Source of the DNA: Pontederia crassipes
Taxonomy: Eukaryota; Streptophyta; Magnoliopsida; Commelinales; Pontederiaceae
NCBI GenBank assembly: GCA_030549335.1
Contig: CM060195.1
Location: 5,115,001 to 5,179,000 of the forward strand
Direction: 5' to 3'
DNA length: 64,000 nucleotides
Shown here: positions 24,885 to 38,865 of the stretch, piece after piece
Layout of the letters: each line of letters opens with the position of its first letter
How positions within the stretch are numbered: position 1 is the first letter of the stretch
Notes under the pieces: generated by a model
What the model was told of the DNA's origin: nothing
Database searches by the model: none
Seen by the model: only the letters and a program-made list of their open reading frames with translations
Made by a program: the position numbers and the translations under genes

Positions 24885-26520
24885 TGTAGGAACAAAGTTT
24901 TTATATCCTATATAATTAAATTTTGATGATACAAACATGAAAAGATTTAGAGTTATATTTTAAATTATTGAAAATTTCTAAATAAGAATGAGTTGTTCTT
25001 ACATTAAACTTTCGATTGACATTTGTGTTCGCATAATATTTACATTAAGAGGTGAATACAAAAATTATAGATAATTCTCTTATCTTTCTAGAGCATCGAG
25101 AATCATCTCATTTGGACAACATAAAACGTTATGTATAAATATGTGAAGCTCGAAAAGTTCAATTTGAAGTTGATATTTTGATGTGCTAAACTTTCGCTTA
25201 ATATTTGAGTATTTTATCATGAGATTTAGATCAAGATATTAATATAAAAGTTATAAATAATATTGTTATATTTTCATAGAATCAAATATAATCTCATTTG
25301 TATACTTATATGAAACGTTATGCATAAAAGAGTAAAGGTTTAAAAAAAAATTAAAATGGACAACTTTATGTACTAAAATATGATTTAATATTCGCATATG
25401 ATATCATTAGATTTTGGAGGAACGATAAATATCAAAGTTATAGAAAATTTTGTTAGCTTTCCGTAGAATAAAAAATTATCTCATTTGAATAACCGTGCAA
25501 AATATTATGTTTAAAATAATGCAAGGAGGTCGATCTGATCAGTCGAAGCACTAGTCGATTGGTCAGGTACACCACAAAACGTAGAAATTGACTGGCTAAA
25601 GCCAGCAAAATGTCAAGAAGATGTCGGTCAAAGCACTGATCGACCAGTCGATCTAATGGTCAGCTTGAAAAATGCGAAAATTGACTAGTTCAAGCTAGTA
25701 AAATGTAGAGACGATGTTAGTCAAAGCACTGATCGATCAGTCACTCAACCGCTAGTATGCAAAATTCATTAACGGTCATATTTTTCAAATGGCTATGTGG
25801 AGTGGTCGACCGGTGGGACAAAATGATCGACCAGCCAGCGCGTAGAATGTACTATAATGATCATATTTCGGCTCAAAAAGTGGAATTAAGAAGGCTATAA
25901 AAGGGGTCCCAAAGGTGAAGGAATGTAAAAGACTTCTAAGAAAAAGTGGGAAGAATATTTGTGAAGTCCATTTGAGCTCCAAGTTATAAATCTTTTATTT
26001 CTTTCTCTCTTGCTCTTGTATGAGATTTAAAGTTGTAAAAGAGAGATTGTGGAGTGTTCTTATGATATTATAATAGTTGTTTAGCTCCTAAGTGAAAAGA
26101 TGTTGTGTCTTATCTCTTGAGTGAAGAAAAGGTGGGTGAAAGCTTCTGAGGAGAGGTGTGTCTTACCTCTTGAAGCAGAGAAAAGACAAGAGTTGTAAAA
26201 AGTTTCTTCCTTGTCTCATATTATAATAGTTGTTAGTAGAATCTCCGGTGGTCTCGAAGTCAAAAAATTAGAATAGAAACGTATGCCAAGGTGTGGTCAA
26301 ACCTCCTTAATAAAAAACCATGCATCTTATGTTTGTCCTTCTCTCTCCTTCCTACTCTATTATGCATATGAATTGATTGCTATCGTGTTAGGTTACACTT
26401 AACGAATAGATTTTAAGCTTCCATGATGATTTTTGTAAAATTAGTATTTTCGATTTAAACACAAAATTCACCTCTCCTCTTGGTGCTTTGTAATCTCTCT
26501 TGATGCCTTGTAATCTTATA
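24885..26520 (+). mobile_element. Left LTR of an old SIRE-like Ty1/Copia element (fossil)
   Basis: It begins near TGTAGGAACAAAG at 24885 and ends near CCTTGTAATCTTATA. Long similarity to 35716-36608 plus 48265-48860 identifies it as an LTR; the two differ by roughly 15-20% by eye in the first 200 bp. A (C)GACCAGTCG-rich part lies at 25530-25840. The final 60 bp repeat the words TTGGTGCTTTG and TTGATGCCTTG. Confidence 0.75.
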
Positions 26521-29500
26521 ATTGGTACCAAAGTCAAGTTGCTCTTGTCTTATTTTAAAGATTTAAACATATTTTAGAGCATGATATCATTTTTGAAAAA
26601 AGGTCATTCCATTTTTGACCCACTGAGATTTAAACACTATTCTTTTCTTTTTGAAAAATTAGAATGAAAGCTTATATATGTTCTATTAGTTTTTATATGT
26701 GAGAAGTTTTAGAAAATGGTTTTGAAAAGTCAAAGAAAATTATAAATGATGTTTCTATTGATCTTCCATTTTTTAAATATAATGATTTTCAAATTTGAAT
26801 CGAAAAACTTGACTAAATACTCTACTTCTAATGAGATTTGGTAAGTTTTGTTAAATAGATATGAAAGTAGTGACTTTAATAAAAATGACACATCGGATGT
26901 GAACAATGAAGAAAGTGGAAATCCTACATCCATGACATTTGAGAATGAAGATTTGTGCTTAATGACATAAAGTGAAAATGATGAGGTACTTTCTAACTCA
27001 TCTTATTATTCTATTAGTGATAATGATAATGATGTTGATATTGATCTTGATCTCAATTTTTATATACATAAAGAATTTTCTTCACTTATTCAAAAGCTTC
27101 TTTCTCTTAAGAAGAAAAATAATTATTAAAATATGTGTTGCATAATTTGAAAATTGAATTTGAGATTTTGAAAAAGGAGAAAGATACACCTAGCTCAAAA
27201 TGAATCTCTAATGAATGATCTTCGCATTATGAAAAATAATTTTGAAAATCTAAAAAAATGTAAAGGATGCATGTTTAGTTCAAAAAGAAATTTTAGGAAA
27301 AGAAAATAATGCATGTGGAATTAAAAATGAACTTTTGATAAAGGAAATTGATTACTCTTCTTAACAATTAAAAGTTATGAAGTTTTGAAGGTAGGGAACT
27401 CAAAGTTGATTATATTACAAGATGAATAAAAAAAATAACTTCTTTGCAAAATGCTTCACACGATAAAATTGTTATATCTTTGAAACATACTAATAATGTT
27501 TAAAAGCCTATTATAATGTTTGCAAAGTCTAACAATTATAAAAGGAAAACGAACTTGAGGAAAAATGTCAAAAATACAAAGGATATTATTTGAAATATTC
27601 TAAATTTTCAAAATCAAAGCATACTAACGATTATTATTTGAAGAATAAACACTCTTATAATCATTTTTTTAATATTAAACATTCGCATGCTTCTCATCAT
27701 GATTATTCAAACTTGAGATATGTTCATGATTATTTCATTAGACCTACTACTTATCATTATTGTAGTGTTCATGGACACTATGCCTTTGAATGTAAAATTA
27801 AAAATTCTATGAATATCATAATTAATAATGTTGAGCCCAAGCAAGTTTGAGTACCAAAATGCAAATAATTTTTGTTTGTAGGTGCGCTTCACAAGAAATT
27901 AAAAGAAAGATTCAAGTGAAAGCACACAATTTTTGGTAAAAGTGTTATTGAAAAAAATTTAAATTTATTTAATGCATATGTGATTTGAATTGTGACTTAT
28001 CATATCAAATTGTGCAAGACTTCTATGTGTCAATTCTTAATCGTAATTATTCACAAGGTCAAATGCATAAAAGCTTTGAAATCTTCATGTTGACAAAAAT
28101 AATCATACTTTCTACGATTAAGTGTACATGTGCATTTTGATTTGATATACTAAAATTTTGATAATTTTTTGACTCGTAGTATTTAATATTAAGTTGCATT
28201 TTAATATCTATTTCGATGATAAGTACTTGTATATAAAATTAAGATGATCTTACTTTGACTCATAAAGATTTAAGACATTTGAGTTTATTTTGATATTTTT
28301 AGATATTTTTTAGGAGTACATAATGATGATATTTTGAACTTAATTTTGTGTCACAATTATTTGAAATTTAAATTTATTTATCATAATTTTTACATAAAAC
28401 TATGATTTTTGGAAAATAAATTCTTGTGCATAATAGGATCGTCTTACTTTGAAAATAATTATGTCTACATATGTTTAACCCTTGAAAATGTGAGTAAATA
28501 TATTTAATCATACTCTTACTAGCTCTTATTTAGACATTTGATGCATTATAATTTTGAAATTGAAAAACAAAACTTATAAACTTGGAATTTAGGCATAAGA
28601 ATAATTTTTTGAAAATTTGAAAACAAAGTTGGAGAGAATTTTAAATTTTGATATCATAATTTCTTTTGACTTGTGATAATGTATTTGCAAAATATCTTCT
28701 CACATACCAAATAAAGTAAACTATATGCATATCTTAATCCCTTGCCATATTCATTATGATTGTCGTTTTGATTTGGGAAAAGAAAATGATGTATGCGACT
28801 GTCTTCAGTAAATCATTTTATTAATATGTGACAATCATTTGTGCAATGTTAAATTGGATATTTGATATAATGAGAAAGAATATTAAGTTTAAGAAATATT
28901 TTAGACATCATTATACTTACTTTTATAAAATTAGACATGTCTATGCTTAAAATATCATTCTATTTTTTATGCATATGAATTTCATGATAACTATGTTTTT
29001 TAATGCAAAGTTAAAAATTTTGATCATAGTGGAATAAAATGAGTTTCAAAAGGCAACATGACTAACAATCTTGGACCTGAGTTAATGTGGGTATCAAAAT
29101 TCAAATGATCTTTTGCTTGTAGGTTTGTGTCAAATGAAAAGAAAAAGAAAAGGAAATTGAAATAAGGTAGAGGCATAAAGTTTGCAGCAAACATATTTTA
29201 GTATATTATTATGAAAATTTAAAGTCATTTTAATATGATGCATAATTATGCTTTGGATTGTCCATTTATTAACATAATATGTGAATAAAGTTAATAATTG
29301 GTAAAAGATTAGGATCCTTATGCATACTAAAATTATCTTATTCATCTAATATTTAAAGTGTTTATATTATTCATTTTGACTAAATGTGCTTAATAAAAAT
29401 ATATCTATTGATTATTTTGACTAAATGTGCTTAATGTAAATATATCTATTGAATTGTGATGATAGTTGTTAAGTTGACATTTTTAGACTACTTTATTAAT

Positions 29501-31928
29501 TCAATGTGAAAATCACATATATATAATGAAACTTATATCAATAATAAAGTTTGCATGCATATATGACTCTTCACACATAAAATATGTTCATTTTGACGTT
29601 GAGCTTGTATTATATGAATCTTCTATAGTCAATGATGCATATGGTTTTAACGTATAAAGGAATCATATTTTTTAAATATGAGTTAAAAATAATAGATGAC
29701 TTTGCTTGGTTGAAGTTTGATTATCATATATTTTTTGACATTTGATGTTAAAATTAAAAATAAATCATAATCTTCATATAAGAATTGAATATATTTTGAA
29801 TATTTAGAAATGCAAGCTTATGGAGAATTTTAAAATTAAACATAACATCTTCTTTTTTATTTGTGATAATATACTTACAAAATTTATATTGTTCACATGT
29901 CAAAAAAAGAGAATTATATGTCTATTTTTATCCTTGTTGTGTTTATTATCATAACTATTCTTATAATTTGGCAAAAGAAAAGGACTATTGAAAATATGGA
30001 TGCTAAGTCTTCTAAACTTGAATTATTTTATTTATCTATAAAGAAGACTTCATATTTATAATAAATATTTTTGGCATAATATTTATATGACTATTGTGTT
30101 ATGAGCATGAACTTATTATAAAATTTGACTTGTTACACTATATCATTTTGGTATACATGCACATTATGATTTTTTGGCAAATTAATTTTTAATAAAATGA
30201 TTGATTATATTAGTGTGCCATTTGAAAATTATTGCATAACTCATTTAATTACCAATCTCTATGCTTATGCATTTCAAAAAAGCATATTACTAAAGAGATC
30301 ATTTTCGATTTTCTATATACATTACCTATCAAAATTGATTCATATGCTCATCTTTGTAAAATATTTTGACATGAATCTTATTATTTCATATTTTAAATTA
30401 ACATGTCACATAATGAAAGTTATTTCCTCATTCATAATTTGAAATAGTTATTATCATTTTAAGAAGGATAGAGCATGTAAAAGACTAAACTTTGAATATC
30501 TTGTTAGTTTCTGTCACTAATCTTGATTATTATCATACAACAAATAAAGAAAAGAAAAAAATGAATTTGAAGAAACGAAGACCCAAATTTTATGATAAAA
30601 ATATTATTTTGAACATATAAATAAAACATTGGATATACTTTTGTTTCACAATTATTTATGCCTTAGACTTGTCTACTAGTTATCATAATTTGTGCACAAG
30701 CCTATGCTTATTGAAAAGAATATTTGGGTGTATATTTGATTTTGTAAATACCTATGTTATTTATTATGCTTATTTCTTAAAAATTGTATGTATATTTATT
30801 AGACATTTTACTAGTTCTTGATGCTTTGTAGATATGCAATTGAAAGAAACCGAAATTTTAAGTTTACTTATTTGGAAAACATTTTTAAAAAAATATAACA
30901 TACCTCACTTGTATTTGTCTTGGCAAACGAACTGTGCTATAAGAATAATGTGTATAAATTTATATGGTCGCGATTTATTATCATTTGAGTATCCATATAT
31001 GATATGACACACGACCATCAAATTTTAAATGACGTTTAAATGATACCTCTCTTGCACAAATAAAAATATATAAAGACTTTATGACTTGTGTAATAATGTA
31101 TTGACATTTGAGATATTTATGTCGTACCATGAAATATATCAATTATTTGACTTATATGAGCATGGATCTACATTTTCATGATTTGTAAAATTATTTTATC
31201 TTAGCACGAATGATTTAAGCTTAAAATCTTCATATTATGAAAATTAAGTTTTGACTCCTCATTCACAATGTTATATTGTTATCATTCCTTTGAAAGAAAA
31301 GGGAAACATATAAAGAACTAAAGGAAGATAGGAAGAAATTGAAAATTGGTCATAATGATAGGAGGAGTTTGTTCAAAATTTTGAAATATTATTTCCTCCA
31401 TTCACTTCGAATATGATTTTTTCACCATTATTGTTAAATTCTTGATTATTTGATATAATTCAATTTAAATTTGACATGTCATTGTCTCAAAGTTTTATGC
31501 AATATCTTGATTCCTTATATAATTTTTTGAGACTTGCGTTATTCATAACTCTTAAATCAATTTGATTTCATATTTTGTTCTTATGAACCGATCATAAACT
31601 TATAGGGAGTTATTTTGTCTATCACATATATTATACTTGAAACAATTATTATGTTGTGATCAAAGAATAAAAATTATTTTCATATATTTTACATACTGTT
31701 TCTTATATGACAAAAGGGGGGAATGAAAAATTTAGGAAATGACTTGATTAAGGGGGAGTTACTTATTATTTCTTATATATTTCATATGCAAACTACATTT
31801 TGATAAGACATAAGAGAAATATGATTAAGAACATAAGAGAAATTTATATAAGGGAAAGATATATAACTCCTAATTTATTGTGTAGACCTCATGAATATAA
31901 CTCTATGTGAAAAGTACCTTACAATTGA
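26521..31928 (+). mobile_element. Internal region of the SIRE-like Copia element (fossil)
   Basis: A PBS-like TTGGTACCAAAGTC at 26522-26535 follows the LTR. Gag-like pieces follow: an acidic Ser/Asp segment near 26.9-27.05 kb and a CCHC-type knuckle near 27.77 kb, then the 'PKQVWVPK'-like linker known from SIRE/Opie elements. Pol is hardly recognisable. The region is AT-rich, old and broken in many places. Diverged copies of a ~1.19-kb block are visible (for example 28670-28790 and 29865-29985). The right part is interrupted by a CACTA element at 31929-35442. Confidence 0.6.
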
Positions 31929-34900
31929 CACTACAAGAAAAATTAACTTTTTCGACGGTCGCGACCGTCGAAAATGTTGAAAAACCTGTCGAAAAATGAA
32001 GTTTTCGAAGGTTTCCATCGAAAGAATGCTCGTCGTGAATGAACTTTCGACGGGTAAGAAATATCCGTCGAAACTTCCGACGTGTGCAATCGTCAGAAGT
32101 TCCGCCGAGTGCAATCGTCGAAAGTTCTATCGAGTGCAATCGTCGAAAGGTTCAGATGGCCGCACCCGCCGGAAGATTCCGACGAGTGCAGCCATCGAAA
32201 GGTTCAGAAGGCCGCACCCGTCAGAAGATTCCTACGGTTGCACCCATCGAAAGATTCCGATAGCGCACCCGCCGAAAGATTCCGACGATGGCGACCGTCG
32301 AATGTTTTGATGGCCGTCAATAGTTTCGACAGCCTAAGCTGTCGAAGATAAGGTATAAAGTAATAAAAAAATTGGCCGCGAGGCAGCCGTTTCGGCCACG
32401 GGCAAGACAGCGTTCCGGACACGGGTGAGACAGAGAAAGAGGATTCGTGTCACGACCCCAATTTAAATCGTGATTTATACCAGAGCTCGCGACTGTACAG
32501 ACGATCAAATAATTTTTTTAAAAAGAAAATTGTACATCACCCCTCTAGATACTACAAGAAAGTGACAACACATATAACCAAACCACACAATTTATATTAA
32601 TCATTCAGAGCATGTAACAATCCTAGAATTTACATCACCACATAGTCATGAAAGATTTACATTTTACAAGATACAAAATTAATTTTCATACATAACACAT
32701 ATCAAGCTCTCTCTATATCCCAACAAAGGAATATGAGAGCTACAAGTCTTCTATCTAGTGCGCGCGGTGGAGCACGTGATTTCTCAATACCTTAGCATAA
32801 AAAAGAATACACACCCTACTAAGGTTGTCTCTCGCAATCCCAAAAGTTCTACTGATCTGAAAAAGTGTACAACAACACTTTGAGCAAATAATAGCTCAAT
32901 AAGTTGATAACTCAAAGCTGTGTTACCATATAATAAATTCAGATAAACATAAAAATACATGCATTAATCATAATATCAAAGTCAATATCTTCACACAATT
33001 AATAAATACATATATTACATTCCAATCAAAATCATTACACTCAATTTACATTTATTGACACTAAAACATATCAAACATGTGTATGCAATGCAACACTCTC
33101 ATATGTATGCACGGATCATCAACTGGCCAGTGGTCGTAGGTGAACCCTAGAGGTGGTTCCAATCGGGATCAGCGATGTAGCACTTAACTCCATTCTACCT
33201 CATCCCTTTCGGAGAACAAATCATATAACAATAGGTGGACTCTAGAGGTGGCCCCTACGGATTCTAGAGGTGACCCCATCGCGACTACTCATGATGTGGC
33301 ACTTAGCTCTGCATGGCACTTAGTTCTAGCATATCTCATCCCATTATTAGGGAACAAAATGATGGATTGGACTCTAGAGGTGACTCTCATCGTGATCAAT
33401 GATGTAGCACTTAACTCCAACCATCATATATGCAAATGCAAACAGATTTTGATGCATGATTCATCATATAACAAACATCTTTTGAATATCAGAAGATGAA
33501 TCATATCAAATATCATTTCGAAAGGAACAAGATTGCACTCATCGTGATCCATTCATATCATATCACATATACTTTTAAATGTGCAATCATATAATCTTTC
33601 AGCTATACATTTCATAATTGCATTTCTCGAAATCAATTCATAGCATTCCAAAACATATTCAATACATATAATAATCGATGTCACACCGAATTCAAAAGAG
33701 GTGAATACATAGAGTAGAAAAAATTAACTTACTTATAAGCGCTAACAAAATATTTTCCTTTCCTTTTTCACTATTTTACTCTTCTACTCCTATAACAATA
33801 ATAATAAGAAACACATTACTACTATGATATGAGCACAAGCTTATCACACATGAAACATAATTAATTGCAAAGGTATATGAACCTTAAGTATTTACTCTTA
33901 TAACTTAAGTAAGTATTTAACATAAGGATTGACCTAGTATTATGACAGATTGCATGCATAGTAAAGAGAAATCCATATCTTTTGATATACATAGCCAAAT
34001 TACATCATTTCAATTTTTTTTAGTTCCATGTTACAGAGACATTAATCTATAAAACTTTCATATCTTATTTCATTATGGTTTGTTCTCATGAAAATTAAGA
34101 TTCAACCTAATTTTTATGTTGTTTCTATGTTCTAACAGACTCGACCTTAATTTTATATCCATTTGTACTGAGCACAATAAATTTAACCGATACTAGCATA
34201 ATCTGCCCTAAGTTCTATCATGACAAACTGAGTTAGGTTTGATAAAACATTTATAACTTTCTCTACACATATCATTTTTTAGTGATTCCAATTATAAATG
34301 AAACTAACATCAATATCTATAACACAGTAATTTACATAATTTACACACGACTATTGGATTTCATACATAATTTACAAGTTCGGGTAGCAATTTCGGCGGA
34401 CAGAGTGATAGTACCTTACAGATAAGAGCATAACTTCCTCTACAGAAATTATATTAATTTGATTCCAAAGCTCAATGAAAGTAGACTCATAGAGCATCAA
34501 TCCGAATAAATTTCATAATTTGTGGACTATCCAAAGGTATGGAATTATGTAGATAATGATTCAGGAACCAATTGAACATGGCTAAGGTTAATATGGTTTT
34601 TGCATTTCTCCATTTATTTATTTATTTATTCATTTACTTAAGACATTACATGTAAATAAGAAACTATACCCATTTGGATTCAAATAAAATATTTAGAAAA
34701 ATAAATAACCAAGGAATCGAGATCTAAATTTTTATCCGAAGAACAAAAATCATGATTTCACAGATTTTTCGATTTTGTTCCTACGTTTTACCTAATTCAT
34801 ACACCTCCTAAAAATTCTTAAAAAACACTTTTAGAATTATTTCATATATAGGAACAATTACCGGGACTTTAATTTTCCAAATTTTCACCTTTCCAAAAAT

Positions 34901-35442
34901 TACATTTTCATGCCTTAAGTAAATTTTCATCACTTTCGCACTCCAATAATTGACATTGAAGTGTAAGTCTTAACATCACATTCATAGAGCTTATCAATAA
35001 GATAGTATAGCATCACATTCATACATCTAATAATGCATAGTTAACTTAGGGATATTACAATCCGCCATTATAGGCCACGCGCGGATCCGTCGTTCCAAGC
35101 CGCACGCGGCCGTTCCAGGTTGTGCGCAAGGCCATGCGCGATCGGATCAAGGCGCTAGGCGGCCGATCCAAGCCGTGCGTAGCCGGATTAGGCAGCCAGC
35201 GGTCGATCTAGGCCGTGTGCTACTGGATCAGGCAGCCAGTGGCTAATCAAAAGGCCGCACGCGGCCGGATCAGGCCGCTAGGGGGCCGATCCACCGTCAG
35301 GCGGTCGATCCAGGCCACGCGCGGGCCGATCCACTGCCAGGCAGCTGATCCAGGCCTATCCGTCGCAAAATCCTTCACAAATTGCGAAGGATTCTTGTCC
35401 GTCGGAAATTGTCCATCGGAAAATCTCTCTTTTCTTGTAGTT
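31929..35442. mobile_element. CACTA element nested in the Copia internal region, itself split by a solo LTR
   Basis: The left end is CACTACAAGAAAAA and the right end TCTTTTCTTGTAGTT (last base changed from G). Subterminal words GACGGTCGCGACCGTCGAAA and CCGTCGAAAG recur at 31960-32340, and GTCGGAAATT and CCATCGGAAA lie at 35400-35425. A GC-rich block of GGCCGATCC / GCCAGGCGG words fills 35062-35350. No transposase is seen, so it is non-autonomous. Net length without the inserted LTR is about 0.9 kb. The 3-bp target duplication is not clear (TGA left, TAA or AAG right). Confidence 0.75.
32448..35059. mobile_element. Solo LTR, probably Gypsy, 2.6 kb (fossil)
   Basis: The ends are TGTCACGACCCC and GGATATTACA (TG...CA). 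Flanks ATTCG (32443-32447) and ATCCG (35060-35064) form a 5-bp target duplication with one change. No internal coding region is present, so it is a recombined single LTR. The words TAGAGGTG, GATGTAGCACTTA and TCATCCC repeat about every 100-120 bp at 33130-33425. Confidence 0.75.
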
Positions 35443-35715
35443 AAGGCTTATGTACATATCTACCATTGTAAAGAAAGATTAGTTTTAGGGAAGTTAAATT
35501 TTGACTTTGATATTTTTCATTCCCTACTTATATACTTTTCACATTTCTCGATTTGTCTTCATAAAAAAGGAGGAGATTATTATAACAAAGTTTTATATCC
35601 TATATAATTATATTTTGATGATACAAATCTCGAAAGATTTAAAGTCATATTTCATTCCCTACTTATATACTTTTCACATTTCTCGATTTGTCTTCATAAA
35701 AAAGGAGGAGATTGT
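35443..35715 (+). mobile_element. Copia 3' internal end with polypurine tract and a ~135-bp tandem duplication (fossil)
   Basis: After the CACTA element, the Copia interior resumes and ends in AAAAAAGGAGGAGATT, the polypurine tract. The block running from TTCATTCCC through the tract into the first bases of the LTR occurs twice in tandem (35517-35650 and 35651-35776), so a second tract and LTR-start copy lies at about 35564-35600. Confidence 0.65.
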
Positions 35716-36608
35716 TGTAACAAAGTTTTTATATCCTATATAATTATATTTTAATGATACAAATCTCGAAAGATTTAAAGTTACATTTAAATTGTTGAAA
35801 ATTTTTAAATAAGAATGAGTTGCTTCATGCACTAAATTTTTTTATTGATACATATCTATGTTCCCATAAAATTTACATTAAGAGGTGAATATAAAAATTA
35901 TATATAATTCTCTTATCTTTCTAGAGCATTAGGAATCACCTCATTTGGATAGCCACATAAAACAATATATTTAAACAAGTGAAGCTCGAAAAGTTCAATT
36001 TGAAGTTGATATTTTGATGTGTTGAACTTACACTTAATATTTGAGTATCTTATCATGAGATTTGGATCAAGAAATTAATATAAAAGTTAATGATAATATT
36101 GCTATCTTTTCATAGAATCAAATATCATCTCATTTGATTACTCATTTGAAAAGTTATGCATAAAAAAATTAAAGATTTAAAATTAACAATTTATGTTCTA
36201 AAACTTTGAATTAATATTCGTCTATGATATCATTAGATTATGGAGAAATGATGAATATCAAAGTTGTAGACAATTTTGTTAACTTTTCGTAGAATAAAAA
36301 TTTGTAACCGGTTGACCAGTCAGAGCAGAAAATGCATACATGAACTAGTTAAATCCAGCAAAATGTTGAGATGATGTCGGTCGAAGCACCGATCAACCAG
36401 TCGGTCGACCGATCATTCAACCGGTCAATATGTAGAATTCACCAATAGTCATATTTTTCAAATGGCTATGTGAAGCACTCGACCGATGCACTATAACGAT
36501 CATATTTTTGCCCATTAAGTGGGAAAAAGTTCCACGATTAAATGAAATTAAGAAGACTATAAAAGAGGTCTCAAAGGTGAAGGAATGTAAAAGATTTTTA
36601 AGAAAAAG
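35716..36608 (+). mobile_element. Right LTR of the SIRE-like Copia element, part 1 (fossil)
   Basis: It starts TGTAACAAAG and follows 24885-25950 in order, including the CCTATATAATTA, TTTACATTAAGAGGTGAAT and GGAATGTAAAAGA words. It is interrupted at AAAAG (36604-36608) by the Gypsy element and continues at 48260. Confidence 0.75.
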
Positions 36609-38865
36609 TGTAACGCCCCGAGACCCACGTGACTATCACGTGCTCAGAGTCATCCCAAAGGCGCTACACAATTCTATGTAAATAAATTTTTGCGGAAAAT
36701 AAACTCTATTAATACTGAAATAAGATCGTCTAACAATATAATACCAAGGAGCTGGAAATGACCATAACTCCACCATATTAAATATGCGGAAATAAAACTA
36801 ATCCAATAATCTATTAGGACTAAGTCCTACATCAAATGCAACATCTCTGTCACTGAGCTTGACCACCTGCATCACCATCCTCTATTCTCTCAGCTGCATG
36901 AATCCAGATGCAGGGGAAAACTTATGAGTATAAAAATACTCAGTACGTAGGGTCTAACCGTAATAATAAGTATATCAATAGAGCTCAAGAATCAATAATC
37001 AATAATGAACGATCATCAATAGAGCACATGATAAGACCATATAAGAAGAGCTCAATAATAAAACAATATATATGAATAAGGCCATGAATTAATAAAAGGG
37101 ATCAGGTAAGAGATCAAGGGATCAATCGATATCAATTATAAATTATGCATATTCACTATGGCATCTATCCAATTTACAATTTTCCATTTTCAATATTTGT
37201 GGTCATCGGTCAATTACCAATTTCTATTCTATTCAATAAGCGGAGGCAAAGCCAATCAACGCCAAAACCTGAATGACTAGGGTTCAATTCAATTCTATTT
37301 AATTTCAATTCAATTCAATTTCATTCCATTCCATTCAATTCAATTCAATTCAATTAGGGAGCGCTCTATCAATTATGGGAAACTCCATGTCTCTTTCATG
37401 TAGGCCAGTGGGGGATCAGTGCCACGGAAAGCCGCCCTCCAATAATAGCGCTAACAATATTTTTGTGATGGCGGGGGACCATGGCCATCACAGGACATCC
37501 ATAGCTTCCCTAAAGGATGACGTCTCAAACCTCTAGGTATACTATCTGCTCCATACAATACTATAACAATAATGGCCCAGGGGGCTTAGAGACAATCGGA
37601 GAACATGGAGACCCAGCAGTTTTCATCTTTTATCTTATTTAACCTAAAGACCTATCTTTAACAATTTAGGTTAGACAAGAACCCAATCAAGGGAAAACTA
37701 CTGGATCAATAACATGATAGATAACATGATCTGATATGGTAACGATAAAGATAATCTCAAATCAAATTTAATAAAAATCTGATGAGGTCAGATCTACCAA
37801 CAATGCAATTAGGAACAATTATAGTAACTATTCAATTAACATATCACAATCTATGTTTTCTGTTCCCAAAACCCGACCCGCGTCGGGTGGAACCCGGGCC
37901 GTGTTCAGAAATGACCGATATCACCTTGGCCAGGACAAACCCGAGCCGAGTGTATGATGAACTCGGGCCGGGTCGGCCGGTTCACGTTCAATCCAATTCA
38001 CACCGCGACCCGATTCGAGCCGAAGCCAGAACTCGGGTCGGGTCAATAGGAATCCGGGCCAGGTTGGACAACCCGATCCGTTTCCGAATCCGACTCGTTC
38101 CGGATTACATAGAATCCGGGCCGGGTTCTGCCGCCGACGGAGAAGTGCGTTCCGATGCGACTTTTCGACCATCATAACTATGCCCTATAATATCCAAACT
38201 ATGCATACAATATATCAATGGAATTCTGGTACAAAGGATAAGAGATTAGGGTTCCATGTCGTGAAAAATTGACGACATAGGGATTCACCCTACATACCTA
38301 AATTTGGTTGAAAAACCAATCGGATTTTCTTCTCTGAAAATCTGCACTAACGCCGAACTTTGGCCGACGATTGCTCTCTGTCCTCGCTCCGAAACTCGCG
38401 ACCACCACCTGAAACTTCTTCTCCTATGTGCCGACTTCGAAACCAGCTGCCACACATTCTCGGGGGTGCCTCGGTTCATGTGCAAATGAGAGGAAAAAGA
38501 GGGCTCGTGGGCAGAATTCTGTTTGGCAGAAAAGGGGTTTTTTAGCCACCTCTTAATGTTTATTTATAGTGCAGACTTGGTATTTTCAATTCTATTGGAC
38601 CTTGGACTCTTTTAAAAACAATCTTGACCATCCATCAATGATTTATCACCCCATAATTTCTCAGATTTAATTAAATCTGAGATTAATTATTTTCCTATCA
38701 TAACAACTCAATTAAATCCAATCTCTCTCAAATTCACTTTTATCTCTTTAACCATCTTTTCCAATTTTTCTTGAATTTTGGAATTAAATAATTCTTGAAT
38801 ATTAGATAATGATTTTCCAGATATTATAAATGAATAAATATTTAACGAAAATCTGGGTTGTTACA
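36609..38865 (-). mobile_element. 3' LTR of the nested Gypsy element
   Basis: The LTR is 2,257 bp, from TGTAACGCCCCGAGACC to GGTTGTTACA. It is directly repeated at 44504-48259, which holds an extra 1.5-kb insertion. The first 180 bp differ at about 8 positions between the two LTRs, suggesting an insertion a few million years old at usual plant rates (inference). It contains CAATT-type pentamer repeats at about 37262-37357 and a GC-rich ACCCGGGCCGGG field at 37870-38130. Confidence 0.9.

Noticed and set aside
31996-32351. Overlapping Arg/Ser-rich frames on both strands
   Set aside because: Produced by CGTCGAAAG-type subterminal repeats, not by a gene.
36609-38865. CAATT-rich and CCGGGT-rich tracts as a regulatory island
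   Set aside because: Both are present in both LTRs, so they are element sequence rather than host control.
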